In this document: piece after piece, positions 11,038 through 19,509 of the stretch
Numbering within the stretch: position 1 is the stretch's first letter
Layout: every line of letters starts with the position of its first letter
From: Rhizobium deserti
Lineage (GTDB): Bacteria; Pseudomonadota; Alphaproteobacteria; Rhizobiales; Rhizobiaceae
Direction: 5' to 3'
Length of the DNA: 64,000 bases
Assembly: GCF_004358025.1 (NCBI RefSeq)
Contig: NZ_SMTL01000002.1
Location: forward strand, 992,001 to 1,056,000
Program-made: the position numbers and the translations under genes
The notes under the pieces: model-generated
Database searches by the model: none
What the model was told of the DNA's origin: nothing
The model's input: only the letters and a program-made list of their open reading frames with translations

Positions 11038-11715
11038 TTGGATATCCGGTTCGAAGAAGCAGAAGCACGTTTCGAGAAGCGCCTGATCCTGCATCCGCTG
11101 ACGCTGTCGCTGAGCGAGCGCCGGATTGGCGTGATCGGCCTCAATGGCTCCGGCAAGACGACCTTCGTACGGATGATCAACGGACTGGTGACACCGTCGA
11201 GCGGCCGGGTCAGTGTCAACGGCTTCGATACGATCAAGGATGCCGACCGGGTGCGGGCCGAAACAGGCTTCATCTTTCAGAACCCGCAAAACCAGATCAT
11301 CCTGCCGATCCTCAAAGAGGATATCGCGCTCGGGCTCAAGAGCCGCAAGCTTTCCCGTGAGCTGACGGATGCCGCCGTGGAGGCGGTGCTGTCCCGCTTC
11401 GGCATCGCCCATCTTGCGGACCGGCGTGCGCATGAGCTTTCCGGCGGCGAACTGCAGCTGGCGGCGCTTGCTTCCGTTCTGGTCAGCAAGCCCGGCATCC
11501 TGATCATGGACGAGCCGACCAACCAACTGGATCTCAGGAACCGCAACCTAGTTCAGTTCACGATCGATGGGCTTGAGGAGAGCGTCATCGTCATCAGCCA
11601 CGACCTCGACCTGGTGGCGGATTTCGACCGGCTCCTGCTCTTCCACCAGGGCCGGCTTGCAGCAGACGGCAATGCCTCGGATGTCATTTCCCGCTACAGG
11701 GAGATCGCCGCATGA
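11038..11715 (+). CDS. bioM: Biotin ECF transporter ATPase BioM
   Basis: A CbiO-type ATPase of 225 residues that powers biotin uptake with BioN and BioY. Walker A is GLNGSGKT with Lys40, the Q-loop lies in FIFQNPQNQI, the signature is LSGGE and Walker B is ILIMDEPTNQLDLR, followed by the switch VISHDLDL. The start is TTG 11038, preceded by GGGGG at 11026-11030; no better ATG gives the family N-terminus. Its stop overlaps the bioN start by four bases. The order bioM-bioN-bioY is that described for rhizobial biotin transporters. Confidence 0.94.
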   Translation: MDIRFEEAEARFEKRLILHPLTLSLSERRIGVIGLNGSGKTTFVRMINGLVTPSSGRVSVNGFDTIKDADRVRAETGFIFQNPQNQIILPILKEDIALGLKSRKLSRELTDAAVEAVLSRFGIAHLADRRAHELSGGELQLAALASVLVSKPGILIMDEPTNQLDLRNRNLVQFTIDGLEESVIVISHDLDLVADFDRLLLFHQGRLAADGNASDVISRYREIAA

Positions 11716-12317
11716 GGACGCTTTATGTCCAGGGCGACAGCCTGCTGCACCGGCTCTCGCCGCGCCTGAAGCTCCTATTGCTTGCAGGTGCCAGCGTGGC
11801 ACTGTTTGTGGTGAGTTCCCTGCCCCTGCTCGGCATCATGGCTGTCTGCAGCGCCGGTCTCTACGCGATGCTTGGCCTGTCCTTGCGGGATTCCTGGCAA
11901 CGCCTGCGGCCAATCCTGCTGACCATCGTCATCGTTGCGCTGTTCACGCTGCTCGTCGACACACCCGTGCAGGCCGCTACGGTTCTCCTCAGGCTTACGA
12001 GCCTGATGCTGCTGGCGGCTGCAATCACGGCGACGACCGGAATCGGCGCCTTTATCGACGAGATCACCTGGCTTGCCCTCCCCCTGGAGCGGCTGGGTCT
12101 GATGAAGGCGTCCGATATTGGCCTGTCGGTCGGACTTGTCATCCGTTTCGTGCCGGAAGTGCTTCTTCGTTACATTTCCATTCGCGACGCCCACTATGCC
12201 CGCGGGCTGAAGCCGCGGCCGCTGACGCTTGCCGTGCCGATGATCATCCTGACCCTGCGCAGCGCCGACGAGATTGCAGCTGCGATTGACGCGCGTGGCT
12301 TGAGAGGGCAGAAGTGA
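11712..12317 (+). CDS. bioN: Biotin ECF transporter transmembrane component BioN
   Basis: An EcfT/CbiQ-type membrane protein of 201 residues that couples the BioM ATPase to the substrate-binding BioY. Hydrophobic segments lie around residues 17-45, 60-85 and 90-110. The two coupling-helix motifs characteristic of EcfT are visible: DAHYARGLKPR and, at the C-terminus, AAIDARGLRGQK; both contain the A-R-G core that contacts the ATPase. The start overlaps the bioM stop (ATGA), and bioY begins 30 bp after its stop. Confidence 0.93.
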   Translation: MRTLYVQGDSLLHRLSPRLKLLLLAGASVALFVVSSLPLLGIMAVCSAGLYAMLGLSLRDSWQRLRPILLTIVIVALFTLLVDTPVQAATVLLRLTSLMLLAAAITATTGIGAFIDEITWLALPLERLGLMKASDIGLSVGLVIRFVPEVLLRYISIRDAHYARGLKPRPLTLAVPMIILTLRSADEIAAAIDARGLRGQK

Positions 12318-12347
12318 GGCATCGTCACCACTAAGGAATACCAAACC

Positions 12348-12911
12348 ATGGTCACCCGCGATCTTGTTCTGGCCGCTCTTTTCGCTGCCATCATCATCGT
12401 GCTGGGGCTTCTGCCGTCCATCATGCTGGGCTTCATTCCCGTGCCGATCACGGCGCAATCGCTGGGGGTTATGCTGGCTGGCGTTGTGCTGGGCGCCAAG
12501 CGCGGCATGATCGCGGTGCTGCTGGTGCTGTTGATTGCTGCGATCGGCATGCCGGTCCTGTCGGGCGGTCGCGGCGGCCTTGCCGTGTTTGCGGCACCGA
12601 CGACCGGCTATCTAATCGGTTGGGTGGCTGCCGCCTTCGTCACCGGCTTCCTGTGCGAAAGACTCGTCAACCGGGAGCAGGCAGGCCTTGTTCAAGGCGT
12701 CAGCTTCTTCATTGCAGCGCTGATCGGCGGCGTGGTGGTGCTTTATGCATTCGGCATCACCTATTTGGCGCTTGTTACCGGCATGGGATTGTCGAAGGCG
12801 TTCCTCGGCTCGCTGGCCTTCATTCCCGGGGATGTCCTGAAGGCGGTCGTTGCGGCGCTCGCCGGTCGTGCAGTGATGGCCGGCTATCCTCTGCTGCCGC
12901 AGCGCGCCTAG
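12348..12911 (+). CDS. bioY: Biotin-binding S component BioY
   Basis: BioY, 187 residues, the membrane-embedded biotin-capturing subunit of the ECF transporter. The protein is almost entirely hydrophobic with about six membrane segments, and it contains the family loops FIPVPITAQSLGVMLAGVVLG and GGRGGLAVFAAPTTGYLIG. AAGGAA lies a few bases before ATG 12348. Its TAG stop (12909-12911) overlaps the TAG of the convergent thioesterase gene within the tetranucleotide CTAG. Confidence 0.95.
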   Translation: MVTRDLVLAALFAAIIIVLGLLPSIMLGFIPVPITAQSLGVMLAGVVLGAKRGMIAVLLVLLIAAIGMPVLSGGRGGLAVFAAPTTGYLIGWVAAAFVTGFLCERLVNREQAGLVQGVSFFIAALIGGVVVLYAFGITYLALVTGMGLSKAFLGSLAFIPGDVLKAVVAALAGRAVMAGYPLLPQRA

Positions 12912-13306
12912 TCGAGAAACTGATAAAGCCAGTCGCGCAGCTCTTCCGGCAGCGCGACTGGCTCGCGGTCCTCCGGATCGCAAGCAGCCCACACAACTTC
13001 GGCTTCCGCCACCGCCTCGGCTCCACGGGTCATGCGCACGAGAAAACCGGCCGTCTTGCCGCCGATCTTGCTGACGCCCACCTCCATGCGCACCAGATCA
13101 CCGAGCTTCAAGGGCTTGTGAAAGCTGCAGGTGACCTTGCAGACCGCGAAGAAGGGATCTCCCTTCAATGCCTTGCGGCGGCGCCAGAAATCGGTGACCG
13201 CTTCTTCGGCACGCGAAACATAGGCGGAGCGGAACATTTCTCCGTTCATGTCGACATCGCGAAAAGGCACGCGAAATTCCGGCGGTTTGACAGTTTCCTT
13301 GGCCAC
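12908..13306 (-). CDS. Acyl-CoA thioesterase, hot-dog fold (YbgC/4HBT type)
   Basis: A hot-dog fold protein of 132 residues. The N-terminal FRVPFRDVDMNGEMFRSAYVSRAEEA fits the 4HBT pattern of an Asp near the start followed by a His/Asn-Gly helix cap; here the segment reads DVDMNGEMF, with Asn-Gly in place of the common Gly-His. Such enzymes hydrolyse acyl- or hydroxybenzoyl-CoA; the substrate cannot be inferred. It is convergent with bioY, with overlapping stops, and divergent from the histone-deacetylase homologue across 140 bp that must hold both promoters. Confidence 0.8.
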   Translation of the reverse strand: MAKETVKPPEFRVPFRDVDMNGEMFRSAYVSRAEEAVTDFWRRRKALKGDPFFAVCKVTCSFHKPLKLGDLVRMEVGVSKIGGKTAGFLVRMTRGAEAVAEAEVVWAACDPEDREPVALPEELRDWLYQFLD

Positions 13307-13446
13307 GGCACCCTCTGGCTGACGTCTTCGTCGAGTTCACTCTTTCAAGCCGAACGGCGGCCCGCAAGGCTCCCGCTTGAAAATATGCCACATCTGCGCC
13401 ATGTCGAGTGGCACGCCATCCGGATGCTCACACATGAGGCCGCCCA

Positions 13447-14379
13447 ATGACCACGCGCCTTTACGAACACGATCTCTTTCTCGAGCACAAGACGCCGGAA
13501 GGCCACCCCGAGCGGGCCGACCGGCTGCGCTCCCTGGCGATTGCCCTGCAGCACCCGAATTTCGACAAGCTCGACCGCAAGCAGGCTCCGCAGGCCAATG
13601 AGGATGCCGTCCTGCTCGCCCATCCGGAAGAGCATTTACGCGCCGTCATGCGCGAAATCCCGGAAGAGGACGAGATCCACCAGATCGAGGCGGATACTTA
13701 TGTGGGGCCAAAGAGCCTGCAGGCAGCCTTGACCGGAATCGGCGGCGCCATGGCAGCGGTCGACGACGTGCTGACGGGCCAGGTGGACAATGCCTTTGTC
13801 GCCTCCCGCCCGCCTGGCCATCACGCCGAGAAAATGAAGGCGATGGGCTTCTGCCTGTTCAACAATGCCGCAATCGCCGCCCGTCACGCCCAGCAGAAAT
13901 ACGGTGTCGAGCGTGTGGCGGTCGTCGATTGGGACGTGCATCACGGCAATGGCACCCAGGACATCTTCTGGAACGACCCGTCGGTGCTCTTTGCCTCGAC
14001 GCATCAGATGCCGCTTTATCCGGGCACTGGCGCCAAGGACGAGACAGGCACGAAGAACAATATTGTTAACGCTCCTCTTTCCCCGAATGACGGCAGCGAG
14101 CATTTTCGCGAAGCCTTCAAGTCCCGCGTCCTGCCGGCGCTCAAGAATTTCCGTCCTGACTTCATCATCATTTCGGCCGGTTTTGATGCGCATCACCGCG
14201 ACCCCCTGGCGCAGATCAATCTGGTCGGTGACGATTTCGATTGGGCAACCGGGCGGGTGATGGAGATCGCCGGCAAATACGCCGGCAACCGGGTCGTCAG
14301 CTTGCTTGAGGGCGGTTATGATCTTGAAGGATTGGCCGAGTCGGCCGGCTTGCATATTTGCAGACTGATGAGAGGGTAA
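13447..14379 (+). CDS. Histone deacetylase family protein (zinc amidohydrolase)
   Basis: A protein of 310 residues of the arginase/deacetylase fold, related to class II histone deacetylases and bacterial acetylpolyamine amidohydrolases. The active-site motifs are complete: SRPPGHHAE (tandem His), VVDWDVHHGNGTQD (zinc Asp and His), ISAGFDAHHRDPL (second zinc Asp) and LLEGGYDLEGL with the transition-state Tyr. It probably removes acetyl groups from small molecules or protein lysines; the substrate is unknown. GAGG precedes ATG 13447. xseB follows after three bases, so the two are probably co-transcribed. Confidence 0.9.
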   Translation: MTTRLYEHDLFLEHKTPEGHPERADRLRSLAIALQHPNFDKLDRKQAPQANEDAVLLAHPEEHLRAVMREIPEEDEIHQIEADTYVGPKSLQAALTGIGGAMAAVDDVLTGQVDNAFVASRPPGHHAEKMKAMGFCLFNNAAIAARHAQQKYGVERVAVVDWDVHHGNGTQDIFWNDPSVLFASTHQMPLYPGTGAKDETGTKNNIVNAPLSPNDGSEHFREAFKSRVLPALKNFRPDFIIISAGFDAHHRDPLAQINLVGDDFDWATGRVMEIAGKYAGNRVVSLLEGGYDLEGLAESAGLHICRLMRG

Positions 14380-14382
14380 GGA

Positions 14383-14637
14383 ATGACCGACAACAGCGAA
14401 ACCATCGATGTGAGCGGCTATTCCTTTGAAAAGGCTGTGGCCGAGCTGGAAAGCATCGTGGCGCGGCTGGAGCGCGGTGACGTGGCTCTGGATGAATCCA
14501 TCTCCATCTACGAGCGCGGCGAAGCCTTGAAGAAGCACTGCGAAAAGCTGCTGACGGCGGCGGAAAACCGCATCGAGAAGATCCGCCTGGACCGTTCCGG
14601 CAACCCCCAGGGTGTCGAGCCGCTGGACAGCGAATAA
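14383..14637 (+). CDS. xseB: Exodeoxyribonuclease VII small subunit
   Basis: XseB, 84 residues, normal length. It wraps the large subunit XseA in exonuclease VII, which degrades single-stranded DNA. The core [26 protein letters not shown] and [15 protein letters not shown] segments are diagnostic. It sits three bases after the deacetylase gene. In many proteobacteria xseB lies directly beside isoprenoid genes including dxs; here dxs follows 1.8 kb downstream, separated by an MNT/HepT pair and a pirin remnant. Confidence 0.95.
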   Translation: MTDNSETIDVSGYSFEKAVAELESIVARLERGDVALDESISIYERGEALKKHCEKLLTAAENRIEKIRLDRSGNPQGVEPLDSE

Positions 14638-14746
14638 GCTTACCGAACGCTTCTGCCGCCTTTCTTTTGGACGGTCTCCGGCGAGAGCCTGAGGGCCAGG
14701 TCGACGGCTATCGACCAAAATCACGGGCTCGACTATATTATCGGCC

Positions 14747-15058
14747 ATGGACAAGGACCAGGTCATCGCCAAGCTAAGAGAGCACGAGCAGGAACTGCGC
14801 GCCGCGGGTGCGGAGCATGTGTCGATCTTTGGCTCGGTTGCGCGCGGCGAAGCGACGGACGAGTCCGACCTTGATGTCCTCGTCAAATTTGCCGAACCGC
14901 TGCTTCATTCGGGCTGGGGTTACTTCAGCGCGATCGAAGATTTGCGCGCTTTGATTATCGGCATCACCGGTGCGAGCAGCGTTGACATCGTGCCCGAACC
15001 TCTCCGCAAAGAACGCTTCCGCAGAAGCGTCGAACGGGATCGAGCCGTTGCCTACTAA
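14747..15058 (+). CDS. MNT-type nucleotidyltransferase, MntA-like antitoxin
   Basis: A minimal nucleotidyltransferase of 103 residues. The signature GSVARGEATDESDLDVLV fits GS-X10-D-X-D exactly (Gly29-Ser30, Asp41, Asp43), with a third acidic residue likely in SSVDIVPEP. In studied MntA-HepT modules this protein AMPylates and so neutralises the HepT RNase. The adjacent HepT-like gene overlaps its end by 11 bases, the expected arrangement. All catalytic residues I can check are present, so the enzyme appears functional. It lies after a 109-bp gap beyond xseB. Confidence 0.88.
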   Translation: MDKDQVIAKLREHEQELRAAGAEHVSIFGSVARGEATDESDLDVLVKFAEPLLHSGWGYFSAIEDLRALIIGITGASSVDIVPEPLRKERFRRSVERDRAVAY

Positions 15059-15410
15059 GCGCCCTTTGATCCGGATCCGTGACATCGTCGAGAATGGACA
15101 AGCCATTCTGCAATATACGCGCGGAATGGACTTCGAGGCTTACCTGCAAAGCTCGATCACACGCGATGCTTCCGAAAGATGCCTCGCGAGACTATCGGAA
15201 GCAAGTATCAAGCTTGGACCAACGGCAGAAGAGCTTTTCCCCGCTCACGACTGGCGCAATATCAGGGGCGTCGGAAACGTACTTCGGCACGGGTACGAGG
15301 ATATTCTCGATGAGGTGGTCTGGATGATCGTTACAGATCGCCTCCCGCCGCTTCTCGTTGAACTGAACACATTCCTGGGGCAGTATCCGGACGACCAGGA
15401 AACACTCTAG
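15048..15410 (+). CDS. HepT-like (DUF86) ribonuclease toxin
   Basis: A mostly helical DUF86/HepT protein of 120 residues. I use TTG 15048 as start: GGGA lies about eight bases upstream and the product then begins with the family-like MPTKRPLIRIRDIVENGQAIL; a longer in-frame reading from 14970 would lie inside the partner gene. The family active-site motif RX4HXY appears as GNVLRHGY (76-83): His81 and Tyr83, the residue modified by MntA in studied pairs, are present, but the Arg position holds Gly76. Arg73 and Arg80 are nearby. It overlaps the nucleotidyltransferase gene by 11 bases, suggesting coupled translation. Confidence 0.82.
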   Translation: MPTKRPLIRIRDIVENGQAILQYTRGMDFEAYLQSSITRDASERCLARLSEASIKLGPTAEELFPAHDWRNIRGVGNVLRHGYEDILDEVVWMIVTDRLPPLLVELNTFLGQYPDDQETL

Positions 15411-15419
15411 CGAGCCGCC

Positions 15420-16342
15420 ATGTCCTTCTTTCCCGGAATCGACCCTGCCGCCGGCGATGCCTTGGCCTGCGATGCCATCGAGAACCTGATCATCCCGCGC
15501 TCCAGCGATATCGGCGGTTTCCTGGTGCGGCGTGCCTTACCGACGCGGCAGCGGCGGCTGGTCGACCCTTCATCTTCTTCGACCGGATGGGCCTGGCTCT
15601 GCTGCGCGCCGATCAGGCTCTCGACGTCAAGCCGCATCCACACATTGGCCTTTCGACCGTCACCTACCTGTTCGACGGTGAAATCAAGCATCGCGACAGC
15701 CTGGGAACCGAACTCGTCATCAAGCCCGGCGACATCAACCTGATGACAGCCGGGCGCGGCATCGTCCATTCCGAACGGACGCCGGAAAACCTCCGCGGCC
15801 ATCCGACATCTGTTTCCGGCCTGCAGACGTGGCTTGCCTTGCCCGAGGACCGTGAAGAAACAGACCCAGCCTTCTCGCATACTGGCAGAGATGCCATGCC
15901 GGTCATCGACGCCGACGGAGCAAGCGGCCGCGTCGTCATCGGCTCTTTCGACGGTCTTGCATCGCCGGTTTCGACGTTGACCGATACGCTTTATGTGGAT
16001 GTCCGGCTCAAGCCAGGCCGGCGCTTTCCGTTTTCCGCCGCCCATGAAGAGCGGGCCGTCTACATCCTGTCCGGGGAGCTGGTTGTTTCAGGCGACCGGT
16101 TTGCCGCGGATCGGTTGCTGGTGTTTCGCCCCGGCGACGAGATCACCATCGAGGCCGGGCAGGCCGGCTGTCACGTCATGATGTTCGGAGGGGCGGCGCT
16201 GACTTCAAAGCGCTATATCTGGTGGAATTTCGTGTCCTCCTCAAAGGAGCGGATCGAGAAGGCCAAGGAAGAATGGCGGACTGGTCGCTTCGATATCGTG
16301 CCGGGAGACGAGGAAGAGTTTGTACCCTTGCCCACCGGCTAA
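15420..16342 (+). pseudogene. Pirin family protein, frameshifted
   Basis: Two overlapping frames together make one pirin (bicupin). The first, from ATG 15420, gives MSFFPGIDPAAGDALACD and IPRSSDIGGFLVRRALPT; after codon 48 it turns into nonsense. The second frame resumes with PFIFFDRMG at 15566 and continues through KPHPHIGLSTVTYLFDGE, the iron-ligand region, to a normal end at 16342. Between 15563 and 15566 only two bases stand where a codon is expected, so one base appears lost (family sequence suggests a Gly codon there). Either the gene is recently inactivated or the base is a sequencing error. Pirins are iron-binding cupins, some with quercetinase activity. Confidence 0.82.
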
Positions 16343-16391
16343 AATCGATTAGAAACCGGCACCGCGACAACTTGAAAAAGCCCGTTTTCTT

Positions 16392-16429
16392 CTCATCTTG
16401 TGAAGGCACGCGCTTGCGAACAAGATGAG
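16392..16429 (+). promoter_or_regulatory. Inverted repeat in the dxs leader
   Basis: CTCATCTTGT (16392-16401) and ACAAGATGAG (16420-16429) are perfect 10-base complements around an 18-base loop, extendable by one or two pairs. The dxs ribosome site AGAAGG begins at the very next base (16430). The hairpin is not followed by a T-run, so it does not look like an intrinsic terminator. It could modulate access to the start site or be a protein-binding palindrome. The role is inference. Confidence 0.55.
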
Positions 16430-16443
16430 AGAAGGCAGCCTCT

Positions 16444-18363
16444 GTGACATCCCTCCCCACGACGCCGTTGCTCGACAAGGTCAAGCTTCCCGCTGATCTT
16501 CGCCAGATCGAGGACCGTGACCTGCCGCAGCTTGCTCGTGAAGTGCGCGACGAAATGATCGATGCGGTGTCGAAGACCGGCGGCCATCTGGGCGCGGGTC
16601 TCGGCGTTGTCGAACTGACGATCGCCATCCACAAGGTTTTCAATACGCCGGACGACCGGCTGATCTTCGATGTCGGGCATCAATGCTATCCGCACAAGAT
16701 CCTGACCGGCCGCCGCGACCGGATCCGCACCTTGCGCCAGGAAAACGGGCTTTCCGGTTTCACCCGCCGCGCCGAGAGCGAATATGACCCGTTCGGTGCC
16801 GCGCATTCCTCCACATCGATTTCGGCGGGCCTTGGCATGGCCGTGGCCGCCGACCTGTCGGGCTCGAAGCGCAATGTGATTTCGATCATCGGCGACGGCG
16901 CCATGTCAGCCGGTATGGCTTATGAGGCGCTCAACAATGCGGGCGCGCTCGATGCGCGGCTGATCGTCATTCTCAACGACAACGACATGTCGATCGCCCC
17001 GCCGACCGGCGCGATGAGTGCCTATCTGGCGCGGCTTGCCTCGGGCCGGGCCTATATGGGCGTGCGGGAACTGGGCAAGAAGCTGACCGCCTATCTCGGC
17101 CGCGGCATCGACCGGGCCATAACCCGCGCCGTCGAGCATGCGCGCGGCTACGTGACCGGTGGCACCATGTTCGAGGAAATGGGTTTCTATCATATCGGCC
17201 CGATCGACGGGCATTCCTTCGACCACCTCCTGCCCGTGCTGCGCAATGTGCGCGACAATGGCCGCGGGCCGGTGCTGATCCATGTGGTGACGCAGAAGGG
17301 CAAGGGCTACCCGCCGGCGGAAGCGGCCGCCGACAAGTATCACGGCGTCAACAAATTCGACGTCATCACCGGAGCCCAAGCGAAGTCGAAGCCGAATGCC
17401 CCAAGCTATACCAGCGTCTTCGGCGATGCGCTCGTCCAGGAAGCGACAATCGACGAGAAGATCGTCGGTATTACCGCCGCCATGCCAAACGGCACGGGCA
17501 TAGACAAGCTCGCGGAGATTTTCCCCGCCCGCACCTTCGACGTGGGGATTGCCGAGCAGCATGCGGTGACCTTTGCCGCAGGTCTCGCGACTGAAGGTTT
17601 CAAGCCCTTCTGCGCGCTCTACTCCACCTTCCTGCAGCGCGGCTACGATCAGGTCGTGCATGACGTGGCAATCCAGAAGCTGCCGGTCCGCTTCCCGATC
17701 GACCGAGCCGGTTTCGTCGGTGCCGACGGGCCGACCCATGCCGGTTCCTTCGACACGACCTTCCTCGCCGCCCTACCCGGCATGGTGGTGATGGCGGCCG
17801 CCGACGAGGCGGAACTGAAGCATATGGTGCGCACGGCCGCTGCCTATAACGAAGGCCCGATCTCATTCCGCTATCCGCGCGGTGAAGGCGTCGGTGTAGA
17901 GCTGCCGGAACGGGGCACAATCCTCGAAATCGGCAAGGGCCGGGTGATGAAGCAGGGCGCCAAAGTGGCTGTGCTTTGCTTCGGCACGCGTCTCAAGGAA
18001 TGTCTGCTGGCGGCAGAAGACCTCGATGCGGCGGGCCTGTCGACGACCGTGGCCGATGCGCGTTTCGCCAAGCCGCTGGACCATGACCTGATCCGCCAAC
18101 TGGCACGCCATCACGAGGTGCTGATTACGGTCGAAGAAGGCGCCGTGGGCGGCTTCGGCAGTCACGTCATGCAGTTCCTGAGCGTCGAAGGCCTGCTTGA
18201 TAACGGCCTGAAGATCCGCTCCCTGGTGCTGCCGGATATCTGGATGGAACAGGCCAATCCGGACACCATGTATGCCAAGGCAGGCCTGGACCGCGCCGGC
18301 ATCGTGTCGACCGTGTTCGGCGCGCTGGGGAAGACGCAGATCGGCGTTGGTGCTGCCGGGTGA
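16444..18363 (+). CDS. dxs: 1-Deoxy-D-xylulose-5-phosphate synthase
   Basis: DXS, 639 residues, condenses pyruvate and glyceraldehyde-3-phosphate with thiamine diphosphate in the first step of the MEP isoprenoid pathway. The cofactor motif spans [18 protein letters not shown] to [24 protein letters not shown] and [13 protein letters not shown] give N-terminal active-site residues; [16 protein letters not shown] holds the catalytic Glu of the pyrimidine domain. The start is GTG 16444 with AGAAGG at 16430-16435 directly after a 10-bp inverted repeat. Other genes of the pathway and its use in this window are ispE, ispB and ubiA. Confidence 0.97.
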   Translation: MTSLPTTPLLDKVKLPADLRQIEDRDLPQLAREVRDEMIDAVSKTGGHLGAGLGVVELTIAIHKVFNTPDDRLIFDVGHQCYPHKILTGRRDRIRTLRQENGLSGFTRRAESEYDPFGAAHSSTSISAGLGMAVAADLSGSKRNVISIIGDGAMSAGMAYEALNNAGALDARLIVILNDNDMSIAPPTGAMSAYLARLASGRAYMGVRELGKKLTAYLGRGIDRAITRAVEHARGYVTGGTMFEEMGFYHIGPIDGHSFDHLLPVLRNVRDNGRGPVLIHVVTQKGKGYPPAEAAADKYHGVNKFDVITGAQAKSKPNAPSYTSVFGDALVQEATIDEKIVGITAAMPNGTGIDKLAEIFPARTFDVGIAEQHAVTFAAGLATEGFKPFCALYSTFLQRGYDQVVHDVAIQKLPVRFPIDRAGFVGADGPTHAGSFDTTFLAALPGMVVMAAADEAELKHMVRTAAAYNEGPISFRYPRGEGVGVELPERGTILEIGKGRVMKQGAKVAVLCFGTRLKECLLAAEDLDAAGLSTTVADARFAKPLDHDLIRQLARHHEVLITVEEGAVGGFGSHVMQFLSVEGLLDNGLKIRSLVLPDIWMEQANPDTMYAKAGLDRAGIVSTVFGALGKTQIGVGAAG

Positions 18364-18420
18364 AGCGGTTTCGAAAGCGTCAGCGACAAGCTTTCTCGTC
18401 TATGCGCATGTCCGCAGCGG

Positions 18421-19416
18421 CTACCAGTCCGCTGCCGTCAGAAACAGGATGTGAAGATCCTTCTCGGGGGTGAAATCTTCGGCCGTCATCTCGAAGGTCG
18501 TCGGTCCGACCTTCTTGACGCCGCTGCCGCAGAAGCTGACGTAGTCCTGAGGCTTGCCTTTGTCGATCGTCAGCTTGAACTTCTTGATCGGCCCGCTCCA
18601 ATTGGCGCCGGTCGTCAGGATGTAGGAAATCCACTGCTCGGTATAATGCGGCCCGGATTTGCCGGCTGCCGCTTCCAGCTTGGCGGCCGTCTTCATGAAG
18701 GCATCGTCAATGCAGTAGCGCTCCGCATAGCTGCGATAGTCCATGGCCGGCTTGCCGTTTTCGATGAAACTCATGGCAACGGTACCGCCCACGCTCGGCT
18801 TGTATCGATGGCTGACGCGGACCGGTTCGCCGGGCGGAAATGTCGTCTTCCACCAATAGGCCGAGCGCAATGTCCAAGCCGGCGTCAGCTCTTCCTGCCA
18901 GCCATTGCCGGCATCGTAGCGGTTGACGAAAAGGAGGCCCCGCGCCACCCATTCCGCCTTGACGGCTTCCGGAAGCTGCTTCAGCGCCGCAAGCGTCTTG
19001 TCGCTATAGGGCAGCAGCGGCACCTTTTGCGCCACCAGATCGTCCGTCCAGTCTATGCCCGTGGCGATCGCCCGCTGCTGCAGCTCCGGCTTGATCTGCC
19101 GGCTGTCCTGGACCACCGAAAAGCCGAGGAAATTGTCATTCTCAGTGTCGCCGAAAGCGATATCGCTTTGCGAGCCGCCGACGACATCCGGCATCGGAAA
19201 CGCGATAATGCTCTCAATGTCTTTGTCGCTGCCATTGCGGAAGACATAGTCGACCAGCACCTCTTCGCGCGACAGGTAAAGCGCCTCCTCCTCCATCGAC
19301 ACGTCGGAGGTCTGGACATAAACGAGGCCGCCGGTGGTGAGTTTGGCCGTCGTGTCATTGGCGAAGCACTGCCCCGCCGCCAGCAAAATACCAGCCATCA
19401 CCGTCATGCGACGCAT
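18421..19416 (-). CDS. Exported DUF4424-type protein
   Basis: A protein of 331 residues with a signal peptide (MRRMTVMAGILLAAGQCFA, cleavage near residue 19) and no further membrane segments. The sequence resembles the DUF4424 family of predicted periplasmic proteins: a beta-rich N-terminal half with VLVDYVFRNGS and AFPMPDV, and a C-terminal part with YILTTGANWSGPIKKFKL. No catalytic motif is recognised and its function is unknown. The start at 19416 is set by a GGGGG ribosome site and the signal peptide; the frame stays open far upstream but there runs antisense to tlyA. It lies between convergent dxs and divergent tlyA. Confidence 0.8.
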   Translation of the reverse strand: MRRMTVMAGILLAAGQCFANDTTAKLTTGGLVYVQTSDVSMEEEALYLSREEVLVDYVFRNGSDKDIESIIAFPMPDVVGGSQSDIAFGDTENDNFLGFSVVQDSRQIKPELQQRAIATGIDWTDDLVAQKVPLLPYSDKTLAALKQLPEAVKAEWVARGLLFVNRYDAGNGWQEELTPAWTLRSAYWWKTTFPPGEPVRVSHRYKPSVGGTVAMSFIENGKPAMDYRSYAERYCIDDAFMKTAAKLEAAAGKSGPHYTEQWISYILTTGANWSGPIKKFKLTIDKGKPQDYVSFCGSGVKKVGPTTFEMTAEDFTPEKDLHILFLTAADW

Positions 19417-19509
19417 GTCTTCACCCCCCTGCCCCGGAAGGCCATAACATAGATGTATATCCGGCAGCAGAGAAGCATCGCGACACGCGATTGAACAGGA
19501 AAAGCTTGC

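Noticed and set aside
13636..14886. Open frame of 416 codons on the minus strand over the deacetylase and xseB
   Set aside because: Both plus-strand genes are clear; the antisense product shows no family.
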